Shown here one piece after another: positions 1 to 8,645 of a stretch of 64,000 bases of DNA. Under the pieces are notes generated by a model. That model did no database searches. It worked only from the letters and a program-made list of their open reading frames with translations, and was not told the DNA's origin. Made by a program: the position numbers and the translations under genes. The stretch's first letter is position 1. Every line of letters begins with the position of its first letter. This DNA comes from JAPLJC01 sp963697965. Its GTDB lineage: Bacteria > Desulfobacterota > Desulfobaccia > Desulfobaccales > 0-14-0-80-60-11. The DNA lies in assembly GCA_963697965.1 (NCBI GenBank), contig OY969108.1:248001-312000 (forward strand), read 5' to 3'.

Positions 1-14
1 GACGGTCAAAACTG

Positions 15-704
15 ATGCTTGCCTTGGATAATCTAACCAAGACCTTTCATATTCATACCCTGGGCAACAAGGTGATCGAAGCCCTCCGGGGGATCTCCCT
101 GGAAGTGGCCCCGGGTGAATTTTTAGGGCTTTCCGGACCCAGCGGTGCGGGTAAGAGCACCATCCTGAAATGCATCTACCGCACCTACCTCCCCACGGCC
201 GGGGACATCTGGTACGAATCGAGGGACTGCGGCCGGATCAACCTGGCAACTACGGCCAACCGCACCGTCCTTGGCCTCAGAAGCCGGGAACTCGGTTATG
301 TCTCCCAGTTTTTCCATGTGATCCCCCGGGTTTCCGCCCTGGAGGTGGTGGCGGAACCCCTGGTCACCAGGAATGGGATACTGCCGTCTGTGGCCAGAAG
401 GAAGGCTGCCGAGCTGTTGCAACGGCTGCAGATCCCGCCCTCCCTGATGGATGCCTATCCGGCCACCTTTAGCGGCGGCGAGCAGCAAAGGGTGAATATT
501 GCGAAAGCGGTTATCTGGAAACCGAGATTGCTGCTCCTGGATGAACCCACCGCCTCGCTGGATTTACAGGCGACGGCTGTAGTCATGGAGATCCTTCGAG
601 AACTGAAGAAAGAAGGAACCACCATGATAGGCATATTTCATCGGCAAGACATGGTCCGGCAAATTACCGACAGGCTATATGAGATCGGAGGTCAACAGTT
701 ATGA
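15..704 (+). CDS. phnL: PhnL, ABC-type ATPase subunit of the carbon-phosphorus lyase system
   Basis: This 229-residue protein is an ABC-type ATPase. The Walker A motif GPSGAGKST lies at residues 41-49, the signature SGGEQQR near residue 154 and the Walker B segment LLLLDEPTASLD near 170-181. The length and the N-terminal pattern match PhnL, which associates with the PhnGHIJ core that activates alkylphosphonates with ATP in the cytoplasm; it is not an importer subunit. The ATG overlaps an in-frame TGA at 13-15, so an upstream gene (phnK would be expected) probably ends there outside the window. The stop overlaps the start of phnM by 4 nt, which supports an operon and translational coupling. 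The phnM neighbour makes the PhnL call firmer than the ATPase motifs alone would. Confidence 0.9.
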   Translation: MLALDNLTKTFHIHTLGNKVIEALRGISLEVAPGEFLGLSGPSGAGKSTILKCIYRTYLPTAGDIWYESRDCGRINLATTANRTVLGLRSRELGYVSQFFHVIPRVSALEVVAEPLVTRNGILPSVARRKAAELLQRLQIPPSLMDAYPATFSGGEQQRVNIAKAVIWKPRLLLLDEPTASLDLQATAVVMEILRELKKEGTTMIGIFHRQDMVRQITDRLYEIGGQQL

Positions 705-1861
705 GAGCGGGGGATCAGGCTCTGGTGATTGAGAATGCCCAGGTAGTCACACCTGAGGAGACCCTGGAAGGGGCCTCGTTAAAGATTGAATCCGGTATGA
801 TCGCAGAGATCAAGGCAGGGAAGATAAACTCCGGGGCCCCTCGTTTGGATGCCCGGGGGGGATATGTCTTGCCGGGTTTCGTTGATCTGCACAGCGATGC
901 GCTGGAAAAAGAGATAGAACCAAGACCGGGAACCTTCTTTCCCAATAACATCGCCATCATTGAACTGGACAAAAAGCTTGCCGCCTGTGGCATTACCACC
1001 ATCTTCCATGCCTTGTCTTTCGCGGAGGGGGAAATTGGCGTCCGTTCCAATAAAATGGCGACCCAGATAATCACGGAGATCAACCGGCTGGCCCCCCAAC
1101 TGAAGATAAACACCAAGGTTCACGCCAGATATGAGATAACCGACGCCTTGGCCGTTCCTTATCTCGAGGAACTCTTGCGCTGCGGCGGAATTCAGCTCTT
1201 ATCTTTCATGGACCATACCCCGGGACAGGGGCAGTTCAAAGAGGTGGCGTCATTTAAGCAATATTTCAGCGCGGTTTATGAGAAAACCGATGCAGAGCTA
1301 GATAAAATCATAGACCAAAAGGTCCTGGCCAGGGCATCCAGGCACTCACTGATCGAGCGTTTGGCCACCCTGGCCAAATCCCTTAACATTCCTCTGGCGT
1401 CCCATGATGATGACTGTGCGGCAAAAATCCGGTGGCTGGGGGAGATGGGCATTGGCATCTCAGAATTCCCGGTGAATCTGGAGGCGCTTAAAGCTGCCAG
1501 GGAAGCAGGTATTTATGTTTGCCTCGGGGCTCCCAATGCCTTGAGGGGAAATTCCAGGTTGGGGAACTTGAGCGCCCGGGAAGCCATTTTTTCAGGTCTG
1601 GCGGATATCGTTTGCTCCGATTATACGCCCATGGCTATCCTGCATGTGGTTTTCACCCTCCACCACCTGGGAAACCTGCCCCTCAACCAGAGCGTGAATC
1701 TGGTTAGTCTTAATCCGGCCCAGGCAGTGGGACTGGCGGACCGCCTCGGCTCCCTGGAGACAGGCAAGAGGGCTGATTTGATGGTAGTGGATGCCTCGGG
1801 GGAAGTTCCCCGGATCGTCAAAACCTATGTCGCGGGAGGGGAAGTCTATTCCACATGCTGA
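701..1861 (+). CDS. phnM: PhnM, alpha-D-ribose 1-methylphosphonate 5-triphosphate diphosphatase
   Basis: This amidohydrolase-superfamily enzyme of 386 residues removes pyrophosphate from the ribose triphosphonate made by the PhnGHIL step of C-P lyase. Visible family marks are the metal-binding DLHSDALEKEIEPRPG segment near residue 62, FMDHTPGQGQF near 169, SHDDD near 234 and CSDYTP near 308, all typical of PhnM rather than of dihydroorotase. The length is normal. The gene overlaps phnL by 4 nt upstream and the next gene by 7 nt downstream, so the four genes from 15 to 4015 appear to be one transcription unit. The amidohydrolase fold and the context agree, so the assignment is secure. Confidence 0.93.
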   Translation: MRAGDQALVIENAQVVTPEETLEGASLKIESGMIAEIKAGKINSGAPRLDARGGYVLPGFVDLHSDALEKEIEPRPGTFFPNNIAIIELDKKLAACGITTIFHALSFAEGEIGVRSNKMATQIITEINRLAPQLKINTKVHARYEITDALAVPYLEELLRCGGIQLLSFMDHTPGQGQFKEVASFKQYFSAVYEKTDAELDKIIDQKVLARASRHSLIERLATLAKSLNIPLASHDDDCAAKIRWLGEMGIGISEFPVNLEALKAAREAGIYVCLGAPNALRGNSRLGNLSAREAIFSGLADIVCSDYTPMAILHVVFTLHHLGNLPLNQSVNLVSLNPAQAVGLADRLGSLETGKRADLMVVDASGEVPRIVKTYVAGGEVYSTC

Positions 1862-2781
1862 AGATTGGCACCAAGATAGATGAAGTGAGAATCGACGGCA
1901 ACTTGCAAAGGCTCCGGCAAGACCTGGAATATTTTTCCCAGGCCGGGTTGGCGGCCACGGAACTGCCGGTCCATGGACTGGATGCCATCAAGAATGGCCG
2001 TCTGGATAAGGCTCAACTCAAAAGAATCAAGGAAATAGCCCGTAATTTTGCAGGGGCCTTCAGCGTCCATGCCCCCAATCCCCTCAACCTGATGGACTGC
2101 TCCTGTCGTGAGCTCCATCTGTCCGTATTCCGAGCCTCCCTGGAATTTGCCGCCGAAGTGGGGGCCGAAATTCTGGTCTATCATCCCGGCAGATATATCC
2201 CGGAAGTGACCTTCCCCATATACGGCAGGAATGATCTATCAGAGCGGGATAAACAGAACTTGCTGGCGGCGGAAGCCGAGATGATTCAAGATTTAGCCGA
2301 GGAGTATCCCGAAGTGACTATTTGCCTGGAAAATGCCAGGCCATACCTCTTCCATTCCCCTTATTGCTACGCCGAAAGGCTTGAGCCTTTGCAAGAACAG
2401 GTAGCCATAATCGACCGCGACAATGTTAAAATAAATCTCGATTTGGGTCATTTATTCCTCTCGGCCAGATTTTACGGATTTGATCCCGTGGGGGCCGCGG
2501 CTCAAGTAAAAGATTTCATTGCCCATAGCCATGTGCATGATAACTTCGGCAATGCCGTCTATCATCATGAAAAACAACAGACCCACCAGATTCCCTTTGG
2601 CAAAGGCGATGCCCACATGCCTGTGGGATGGGGCGAAATACCGATTCTGGAAATACTCTCAACTTTTTTGGACTCATATACCGGCATGCTCATGATGGAG
2701 TTAAGAGAAAGATATTTTGCCCATACCCGCGAATCCAAAGAGAACCTGGAAGAGATTTTGACAAAGATATCTTTGACGTAA
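1855..2781 (+). CDS. sugar phosphate isomerase/epimerase-like TIM-barrel protein in the phn operon
   Basis: The 308-residue product has the pattern of the xylose isomerase-like / AP endonuclease 2 TIM barrel. Likely metal ligands are in FSVHAPNP near residue 69, LVYHPGRY near 104, CLENARP near 159, DLGH near 197 and HSHVHDNFG near 224, followed by a late Glu in MMELRERY. The substrate is unknown. Its start lies inside the end of phnM, so it is co-translated with C-P lyase genes. A role on the ribose phosphate released after C-P bond cleavage, or on another phosphonate-derived sugar, is a reasonable guess from context only. No frameshift or truncation is seen. Confidence 0.8.
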   Translation: MLKIGTKIDEVRIDGNLQRLRQDLEYFSQAGLAATELPVHGLDAIKNGRLDKAQLKRIKEIARNFAGAFSVHAPNPLNLMDCSCRELHLSVFRASLEFAAEVGAEILVYHPGRYIPEVTFPIYGRNDLSERDKQNLLAAEAEMIQDLAEEYPEVTICLENARPYLFHSPYCYAERLEPLQEQVAIIDRDNVKINLDLGHLFLSARFYGFDPVGAAAQVKDFIAHSHVHDNFGNAVYHHEKQQTHQIPFGKGDAHMPVGWGEIPILEILSTFLDSYTGMLMMELRERYFAHTRESKENLEEILTKISLT

Positions 2782-2884
2782 ACCCCATTGCTGCCGCGCC
2801 GAAGTGCAAAAGCTGGCCGGCAACCTCTGGCTTCACAAGGATAGGGTGCGCAACTTCGTCACCGGAAAGATTGGCGAGCCTTCT

Positions 2885-4015
2885 ATGAACCACGCAATCC
2901 AGCGAACTGTGGTCTGCATGTATGACGGGTTCGGGATGGATTATTTCGAGAGGAGCCGGCTTCCGGTCATGAAGGGCATGGCCCGGGAAGGTCTGGCCAA
3001 GCCCGGACGGGCGGTTTTCCCGACCCTCACCAATGCCAACAATATCTCTATCTGCTGCGCCGCCTGGCCTGCTGAGCATGGCGTGACGACGAACTGTTAT
3101 TTCGACGAAACCACGGGAACGGCGCGCTTCTTAGAAGATGCGGATTTTATTCTGGCGCCCACCATATTCCAGCGTTTCCGGCAAAAAGGGGTACGCTCGG
3201 CACTCCTCACCTGCAAAGCCAAGACCCTGAAGCTCCTCGGCCGGCATGCCGATTTCGCCCTCGCCGCGGAAGAGCCTGCACCAGAGGTCGTGGAAACATA
3301 CGGACTCCCGCCTGAAATGTACAGCTCCGAGGTAAATTATTGGCTCTGGGAAATTGCTCTCGATCTGTTGAAATCGCGTCCAGATCTCGGACTGATTTAT
3401 GTCCACACCACTGATTACCCCATGCATATGTGGGCCCCCGCAGAATCATTTTCCCTCCACCATCTGGCGAAGCTCGATGAGCTGCTGGGGGCAGCCCGGG
3501 ATGCCGCTCCCGATGCCATGTTCTTAATTACCGCCGACCATGGGATGAATCCGAAGCAACGGTGTCTGGACTTGCGGAAAACCTGCGCCGACTATGGCAT
3601 TCGGCTCCGCTTCGCAGTTTCTCCGGTGGCCGACCGCCTGCTGAAGCATCACCGGGGCTTCGGGGGCGTCTCGTATGTTTATGTCAATAACGAGGGGGAG
3701 CTTCCCAGGGTTCAGTCCCTCTTGCGCGACCTGCCGGGGGTGGACGATGCCCTGACGCGGCCCGAGGCCGCCTGCCGTTTCCACCTCATGCCTGAACGGA
3801 TCGGCGATCTGGTCGTCATGGCTGATAAAGACACGGTTTTTGGCGATCTTGCCGGGTCTAATGAGGTCTTGGCGGCTGGATACCGCAATCACGGCTCTCT
3901 TTATGAACAGGACATCCCGCTAATTCTTTATGGATATGATGGAACCTTGCCCTTGCCCGGGGAGATGCAAATGAACTTCGATCTGACGCGCTGGTTGTGC
4001 CAAGAAATGTTATAA
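2885..4015 (+). CDS. phnA: phosphonoacetate hydrolase-family protein (alkaline phosphatase superfamily)
   Basis: The protein resembles PhnA, the Zn-dependent hydrolase that cleaves phosphonoacetate to acetate and phosphate. Shared family marks are the FPTLTNANNISI segment with the candidate nucleophile Thr, EHGVTTNCYFD, YVHTTDYPMHMWAP, TADHGMNPK and ERIGDLVVMADK, in the same order as in characterised PhnA. The ATG at 2885 is preferred because the conserved core starts a few residues later; a GTG at 2804 in the same frame would add 27 residues. Neither start has a strong ribosome site. It lies 103 nt after the TIM-barrel gene on the same strand. The exact substrate may differ, because related alkaline-phosphatase-fold enzymes attack several phosphonates and phosphodiesters. 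Confidence 0.82.
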   Translation: MNHAIQRTVVCMYDGFGMDYFERSRLPVMKGMAREGLAKPGRAVFPTLTNANNISICCAAWPAEHGVTTNCYFDETTGTARFLEDADFILAPTIFQRFRQKGVRSALLTCKAKTLKLLGRHADFALAAEEPAPEVVETYGLPPEMYSSEVNYWLWEIALDLLKSRPDLGLIYVHTTDYPMHMWAPAESFSLHHLAKLDELLGAARDAAPDAMFLITADHGMNPKQRCLDLRKTCADYGIRLRFAVSPVADRLLKHHRGFGGVSYVYVNNEGELPRVQSLLRDLPGVDDALTRPEAACRFHLMPERIGDLVVMADKDTVFGDLAGSNEVLAAGYRNHGSLYEQDIPLILYGYDGTLPLPGEMQMNFDLTRWLCQEML

Positions 4016-4184
4016 GCATGCTTTAGCCTTCAGCTTCCGGGCCAAGACCTCGGCTTGTTTTTGCTCTAAACTGATAACCAATTAACAGGCGTAAGTTTAA
4101 CGGGTTTACCGTGACACACCGTTGTACACCGGGTCTGGAGATGAATCTTAAAAAGCTGGCATGGTCTCGGTGGTCAGCGTATAC

Positions 4185-4748
4185 TTATTCGAGGACCGCC
4201 TCCCCCTTTTCCTGGGGAGGCCGCCACCCCAGCAAACGGCTGGAATTGAAAAAGATCCCCAGGGTATGCACCACGTGTATGGCGCCCGCCATCAGAGGGC
4301 CCAGACGGCCGCCGATGATCAGAAGTGCCCCCAGAAGATCCGTGGACACCGCCAGCCAGTAATTCTGTTCTATCACCCTCAGAGTTTGCCGGCTCAGACG
4401 CCTGACGAATAAAAGACGTGAGAGGTCACTGTCGGCCAGGGCGATATCCGCCGCGGCGATGGCGGCCTCAGCCCCCCCTGCGCCCATGGCCACTCCCACC
4501 TGGGCCCGGGAAAGGGCCAGGGCGTCGTTCACTCCATCACCCACCACCGCCACCCGGCGCCCTGCAGCCACCAACTCCTCCACATAATGAGATTTGTCGC
4601 CGGGCCGCAGACCCCCGGCCGATCCTTCGAAGTTAAATCTCTGGGCCAGGGCGCGGACCACTGGTTCCGTGTCCCCGCTGACCAGATGTATTTCCCGGAC
4701 CCCTTCCCGGCGCAGACCGGACAGCACCGCTGGGACCTCGGGGCGGAC
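4185..4748 (-). pseudogene. C-terminal remnant of a heavy-metal P-type ATPase
   Basis: On the minus strand the frame reads RPEVPAVLSGLRREG, then LVSGDTEPVV, the hinge motif VGDGVNDALAL, and a final membrane pair ending HVVHTLGIFFNSSRLL. These are the last part of the P domain and the last transmembrane helices of a P1B metal pump. About 190 codons remain of a family usually above 600, and the phosphorylation motif DKTGT, the A domain and the metal-binding membrane Cys motif are missing. Similarity stops near 4748, exactly where a plus-strand remnant begins. It has no convincing start, so it is read as a non-functional fragment. Confidence 0.8.
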
Positions 4749-5056
4749 CCATCTTCGAAACCGCGGTGCTCACGGAAATCATCAAGACCCTCAGCCATCG
4801 GGGCCAGGAGCCCCAGGTATACTTTTGGCGCACCGCGGCCGGCGCCGAAGTGGATATCGTGGTGGCGGAAGGCGGAAGGCTGATTCCCCTGGAGGTTAAA
4901 CTCTCCGCTACACCCCGCCAGGCCATGGCACGCAACCTCACAGGCTTCCAGAAGGACATGCAGGGCCGTGCCGCCCCCGGCTACATCATTCACCCCGGCG
5001 AAGTTCGGCTACCCCTGGCGCCAGGAGTTACCGCCCTGCCTTTCAGCGACCTTTAA
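4742..5056 (+). pseudogene. C-terminal remnant of an AAA ATPase with DUF4143 domain
   Basis: From about 4742 the plus strand reads GGPIFETAVLTEIIK, then VYFWRTAAGAEVDIVV and LIPLEVK. This is the end of the DUF4143 domain found at the C-terminus of many AAA-type ATPases, in a PD-(D/E)xK-like arrangement (GAEVD followed by EVK). Only about 105 codons survive from a family of about 400; the Walker motifs are absent. The GTG at 4766 would start in the middle of the domain, so the reading frame is best seen as a relic. Its 5' end touches the P-type ATPase relic on the other strand. Confidence 0.75.
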
Positions 5057-5232
5057 TGCTTCTACCGAGACGGTCAAGAATCAATCTGCCAATAGTGGTG
5101 ACCAATGGGGAAAATCGGGTATTCAGACCATATATGGTATTTTTCCGCTTTGATGATAGGAGCCGATCATGGCAAGGTATGTGGCCAATAATCAATCTGA
5201 CTTTCTTCAGCAGCACTTGTCTATCCCTGGCT

Positions 5233-6808
5233 TCAACTCCCTCCTCCCGTAGAAACTCGACTTAAGTCGATACCAGCCAATACCCGCGGCGGGAAATCGG
5301 TGCCTTTCCAATCGTACACCCGCCCCTCTGGCACCTGTCCACTGCCCTTTGCCGCCTTATTACGGGCTGCTTGGGCTTTGAAGAAGGTTAAAGCATCACC
5401 CTGATTCTCAATCAATTCCAGCGCTTGCTCGATGGAAACCTGGAGGTGTTCTCTCCAAAGCTGCGCTACCCAATTTTTTATTGTAGCAGTGTCCATGAAG
5501 GCGATATTCATTTCAGAGTGGAACCACATGCTCGTGAAGGCGATGTTGGCCGATCCGCCGGTCATTACCGTCCAATTGGGACCGAACACGGCCATAGTCT
5601 TCGAGTGAATATAGGTTTCGCTGTAGATGAATTTTTCCGGGGTCCGTGGATCAGGCCTGCAGTTGCCCAGGGTGAGTAGCGCTACATTATCATGGCCCTC
5701 CACCATCTTAGACTGATCCTGTAAATAAGAGATCCTCTCCCATTCCTTTTCAACTCTTCCTAGAAACCTTCCCTCGTCTGGTTTCCAGGTCAGGAGGGCA
5801 ATAATTTTGGCGCCTCGTTCGGCAGCCGCATGTATCTCGGCAATAATCCCGTGGTCGTAGAAGTATTGGTTTTCGATGTAAACCAAACTTCCTTCCCCGG
5901 CGCTCGTCAAGGCTTTCAGATACGAGCTCCCTTATCCCCGTGTCTCCCTTCGGTATCGCGGGGTAGGTGTTCGGGGCGATGGTCCGCAGCACCTGAACCT
6001 CTATCCCGTCGGGCACTGGTGGAATCTTGTCTGCAGTGACCGGGGCCACCACATACGAGGTCACGTCAGCGTGGGGAATGCTGGCGCCATTATAGCGTTC
6101 GACAAAATTAGCCAGAACGTCGCCCACCGCGGGTCCCTTAATCCGGTAGAAAATGTCATGGAGCGGCGGATTCTGCTCAAGCCATTTAAGCGGATACGGA
6201 TATTTCCACTCCACGCGTCGAACATCCAACGAATCGTGGTTCGGGGTATCCCAGTAAGTCTGAACCGGATTGATGCCGCCGACGAAGGCCACCCAGCCGT
6301 CTCCACCGTCATCCATGATGTAGGTCTTTTGATGATGACATCCAAATTCCGCAGAAAAATTAATATCTTTAGGATCGAAGAGGTTCAGCACCGAAGTATA
6401 CCGGCCATTAAAGCCTGGAGCTTTATCCCATCGGGCTTGGATGCTGCCAGGTCCCTCATTGACCCCTGGAATCTTATCAGGGGCCGGATCTGGGATGGTG
6501 TCCGGAGTGTGGAGGGCGGGCTGCCACACCACCATGCGAACGTCAACCCGGTCAATTGAGCGAGACCTCAAAATGTAGAACAGCGTTTCCTCGACCTTCG
6601 GAACATCCGGAACCAATAGGAAATCCTGGTCGCCAAAGGAAATTGTCAGATAAATTAACTTCTTCGCCTTCTGGAAGGCATCGGCAATCTCGCCGTAGGC
6701 TGCCTGTCCATCAATGAGAATCTGAATCTCATTGCCCTGTCGCGGCGGATATGTACCTTCTTGCGCCCACAGCACGGAAGTTGGGTCAATGGCTTTAGAT
6801 ACTTCCAT
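5233..6808 (-). pseudogene. phospholipase D-like protein, split by a frameshift near 5914-5919
   Basis: Two overlapping minus-strand frames together make one phospholipase D-superfamily protein of roughly 520 residues. The first frame, starting at ATG 6808, carries the first HKD motif (HHQKTYIMD, His159-Lys161-Asp166). The second frame, ending at 5233, carries the second motif (HSKTMAVFG followed by GGSANIAF). Joining the frames near the AAA run (TTT at 5914-5916) gives IRELVSE followed by ALTSAGEGSLVYIENQYF, as expected for the family. No signal peptide is evident. Both catalytic motifs are intact, so the gene is either recently broken or the indel is an assembly error. Short direct repeats (CATGGCAAGGTAT) lie on both sides, at 5168 and 6890. 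Confidence 0.75.
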
Positions 6809-7237
6809 GTCTCACCTTCTGTTTTTGATGGTGATCCCGATAACTACATCATATCACAAATGCTTTTTGGAAATCCGATAAGTTTCTGACATGGCAAGGT
6901 ATATGATAGCCAGCAGCCATGCCCGGAAATGGCATGTGCATGTGGCCCTCAGCCTTTTCTTGGCACACCACTACCAGGAGATAATGGCCTGGAGTCCTTA
7001 ACCTGCATTACAGTGAGGCATTCTGGTTCTAATGGTGGGGTGTATTCAGATTTTTTAACAAGTTACTTGCTTCTTGGAAATTCGTGCTATCATGCCTCCC
7101 AAAGGACGCAACAAAAGATGAACCTTCTCGAGGTTAAGCTCGCGGGGGAGGTCCCCAAAACGATTTTTAGTTTGCGTTGGCCAAGGTTGCCCCATAATCT
7201 CGGTTTATAGAGACTGTATAATCATTGTTAGAGGCCT
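6809..7237. other. intergenic region upstream of the split phospholipase D-like gene
   Basis: No convincing gene is present; an open frame at 6929-7210 has no ribosome site and no family-like sequence. The stretch is poorer in GC than the core genes. It holds the second copy of a short direct repeat (CATGGCAAGGTAT, 6890-6902), the first copy of the 28-nt repeat (7178-7205) and a perfect TATAAT at 7217-7222, 16 nt before the next start codon. No good -35 box sits at the right distance from that TATAAT. Confidence 0.5.
7178..7205 (+). repeat. 28-nt imperfect direct repeat, copy 1
   Basis: This stretch matches 8646-8673 at 25 of 28 positions in the same orientation; the last 13 bases, CATAATCTCGGTT, are identical. 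It lies 33 nt before the start of the first small accessory gene. The two copies are 1468 nt apart and bracket the two HEPN-like genes. It could be a recombination site, a shared regulator site or a leftover from duplication. Confidence 0.7.
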
Positions 7238-7816
7238 ATGGACGAACAACAGGCAAAGGCGCTCCAGGACCGCACAGAGGCGAAGGTGCGTTACGCGAGC
7301 GTGCACTTAGAGGAACTCGCTGCTCTCGAAGCACTGCGGGGAGACGACTTCGATAGGGCCCACCAAGAATCGTTCCTGTTCCACCTACTTGGAGCGCTCG
7401 ATGCGTTCCTTGCCGAATTGAACTTCTATTATCAAGGCGGTCTCCCCGTCGAGGGTCTGACACCTGGCAAGCTCCGTGAGGTCCTCAAGGCACGCGGCGT
7501 CGAGAGTGTCGAGTTGAAAGAGATGCGGCAACTGTCGCAAAACGAGACATCCTGGATCAGGCGGGCAAAGACGATGCGCGATCACAGCACGCATATCCAG
7601 GGCGTCGCACGAACGTTCTTCGTAGGCGGAGACCAGGATGGAGAGGTTCGGTTGAAGGACCCGCGTACCGCGGCCGATAGCCCACAGCATTTGGTCGACC
7701 AGTTCCGAGCTTGGGCAGACGAGATGCGGACTCTTGTTCGGCGGCTGAGGGAATCCGCGCTCGCACGGTCGCCTCTAACTCGGAGTTCCAGCGGTCCGGC
7801 TGACCCCGACCGCTGA
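7238..7816 (+). CDS. small helical protein of unknown function with HEPN-like Rx4H motif
   Basis: The 192-residue product is rich in helix-forming residues and has no signal peptide or membrane segment. A conserved-looking core runs FLFHLLGALDAFLAELNFYY (residues 47-66), then TPGKLREVLKARG, then MRDHSTHIQGVARTFFVGG. The segment R114-D-H-S-T-H119 fits the Rx4-6H signature of HEPN RNases and related toxins, but the fold assignment is inference. The ATG at 7238 follows a TATAAT box and the 28-nt repeat. The next gene starts 45 nt after its stop. I do not recognise a named family with certainty. Its sequence is still fairly GC-rich, unlike the AT-richer following gene. Confidence 0.72.
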   Translation: MDEQQAKALQDRTEAKVRYASVHLEELAALEALRGDDFDRAHQESFLFHLLGALDAFLAELNFYYQGGLPVEGLTPGKLREVLKARGVESVELKEMRQLSQNETSWIRRAKTMRDHSTHIQGVARTFFVGGDQDGEVRLKDPRTAADSPQHLVDQFRAWADEMRTLVRRLRESALARSPLTRSSSGPADPDR

Positions 7817-7861
7817 ATGCGCGCGTTAACCTATGTTTTTCAAACCAAAAAGGAAATCTCC

Positions 7862-8428
7862 ATGAACGCTGAATATGTCGTAGAATTCGCGAGAAACACT
7901 GTCCACTATCTGAATAACGATAAAAGATCATTCGAAAGCGTTTTAGACAATACAGATTTAACCGGCAAGCTTGGCTTTGCAATGATCGCCACAGCAATGG
8001 CAGCTTTTGACTTGTTTGCGTGGATTCTATATCAGTCATTCGACCTCAAGAAGACCAATAAGGCACTATATAATGAGCTGATAAATGACGCACGGTTCTT
8101 TGATAAGAGGAAGTACGGTAACGAAATTGTATTCTACGGCATCATTCGCTGCGGGGTCATGCACCAATTGTACCCCAAGCAGGCGAGCATCTCTGCACAA
8201 AAGAGTGCCACTATTCTTTACAATCATGGTGGTATATTGTGCATCAACTCATACGGGTTATTCTGTGACGTGATGGAAGGCTGCGAAAGAATACGAGACT
8301 ACCTGGCTTCTCTTTCTGAAGCAGAAAAGACTGATTATTCACTGAAGCTGCTACTGAGGATCAAGATTGACGAGGCTGAATACATAGGGGCAAGGGTAAA
8401 TCTATCGTCTCTACCCGAATTGACATAG
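7862..8428 (+). CDS. small protein of unknown function with HEPN-like Rx4H motif
   Basis: The 188-residue protein starts best at ATG 7862, which has AAGGAAA about 7 nt upstream; an in-frame ATG at 7817 adds 15 residues that overlap the intergenic leader. The central part reads FYGIIRCGVMHQLYPK, in which R96-C-G-V-M-H101 fits the HEPN Rx4-6H pattern and resembles the RNG-x-x-H-Q-x-x-P block of several uncharacterised small proteins. The helix FAMIATAMAAFDLFAWILY (residues 39-57) is hydrophobic but contains Asp and is probably a core helix, not a membrane span. Composition is clearly lower in GC than the chromosomal core, a sign of transfer. The function is unknown; an RNase or toxin role is only a hypothesis. 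Confidence 0.75.
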   Translation: MNAEYVVEFARNTVHYLNNDKRSFESVLDNTDLTGKLGFAMIATAMAAFDLFAWILYQSFDLKKTNKALYNELINDARFFDKRKYGNEIVFYGIIRCGVMHQLYPKQASISAQKSATILYNHGGILCINSYGLFCDVMEGCERIRDYLASLSEAEKTDYSLKLLLRIKIDEAEYIGARVNLSSLPELT

Positions 8429-8467
8429 CAGCGCGTTGCAGCGGACCGGAATCGCGCTGGCGTTTTA

Positions 8468-8620
8468 TCTTGTCCCCAAGTTCCTGCTCGGGTACGCATG
8501 TTGGCGCCAAGCTTCGTTTGGCAAAAAGGCTGTCCGACCCCGGCACTTACTGCTTTTGAGCAAAAGCAGAGCTTTGAATGTAAGCAGGTTCCCGAAGGAG
8601 CTTGGGAACCAGAAAGAAAG
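8468..8620. repeat. degenerate palindromic repeat similar to 17821-17952
   Basis: The non-coding gap after the second HEPN-like gene carries the segments CCCCAAGTTCCTGCTCGGG, GCCAAGCTTCGTTTGGC, AAAGCAGAGCTTTG and GGTTCCC...GGGAACC. The same building blocks (CCCAAGCTCCTGCTTGGGAA, GCAAAGCTCTGCTTTGC, GGAGCTTGGGAA) occur in the gap before the helicase gene at 17.8-17.95 kb. It looks like a decayed copy of a dispersed palindromic repeat. Confidence 0.55.
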
Positions 8621-8645
8621 GTCTCCATCCATTTTTTGACTGCAG

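Noticed and set aside
6929..7210. Possible 93-codon gene in the island gap
   Set aside because: It has no ribosome site and no family-like pattern, and it runs through the 28-nt repeat.
7201..7240. Integron attC-like site (GTTAGAGGC near the first small gene)
   Set aside because: The GTTRRRY core and a matching partner core are not present, and there is no integron integrase or cassette array.
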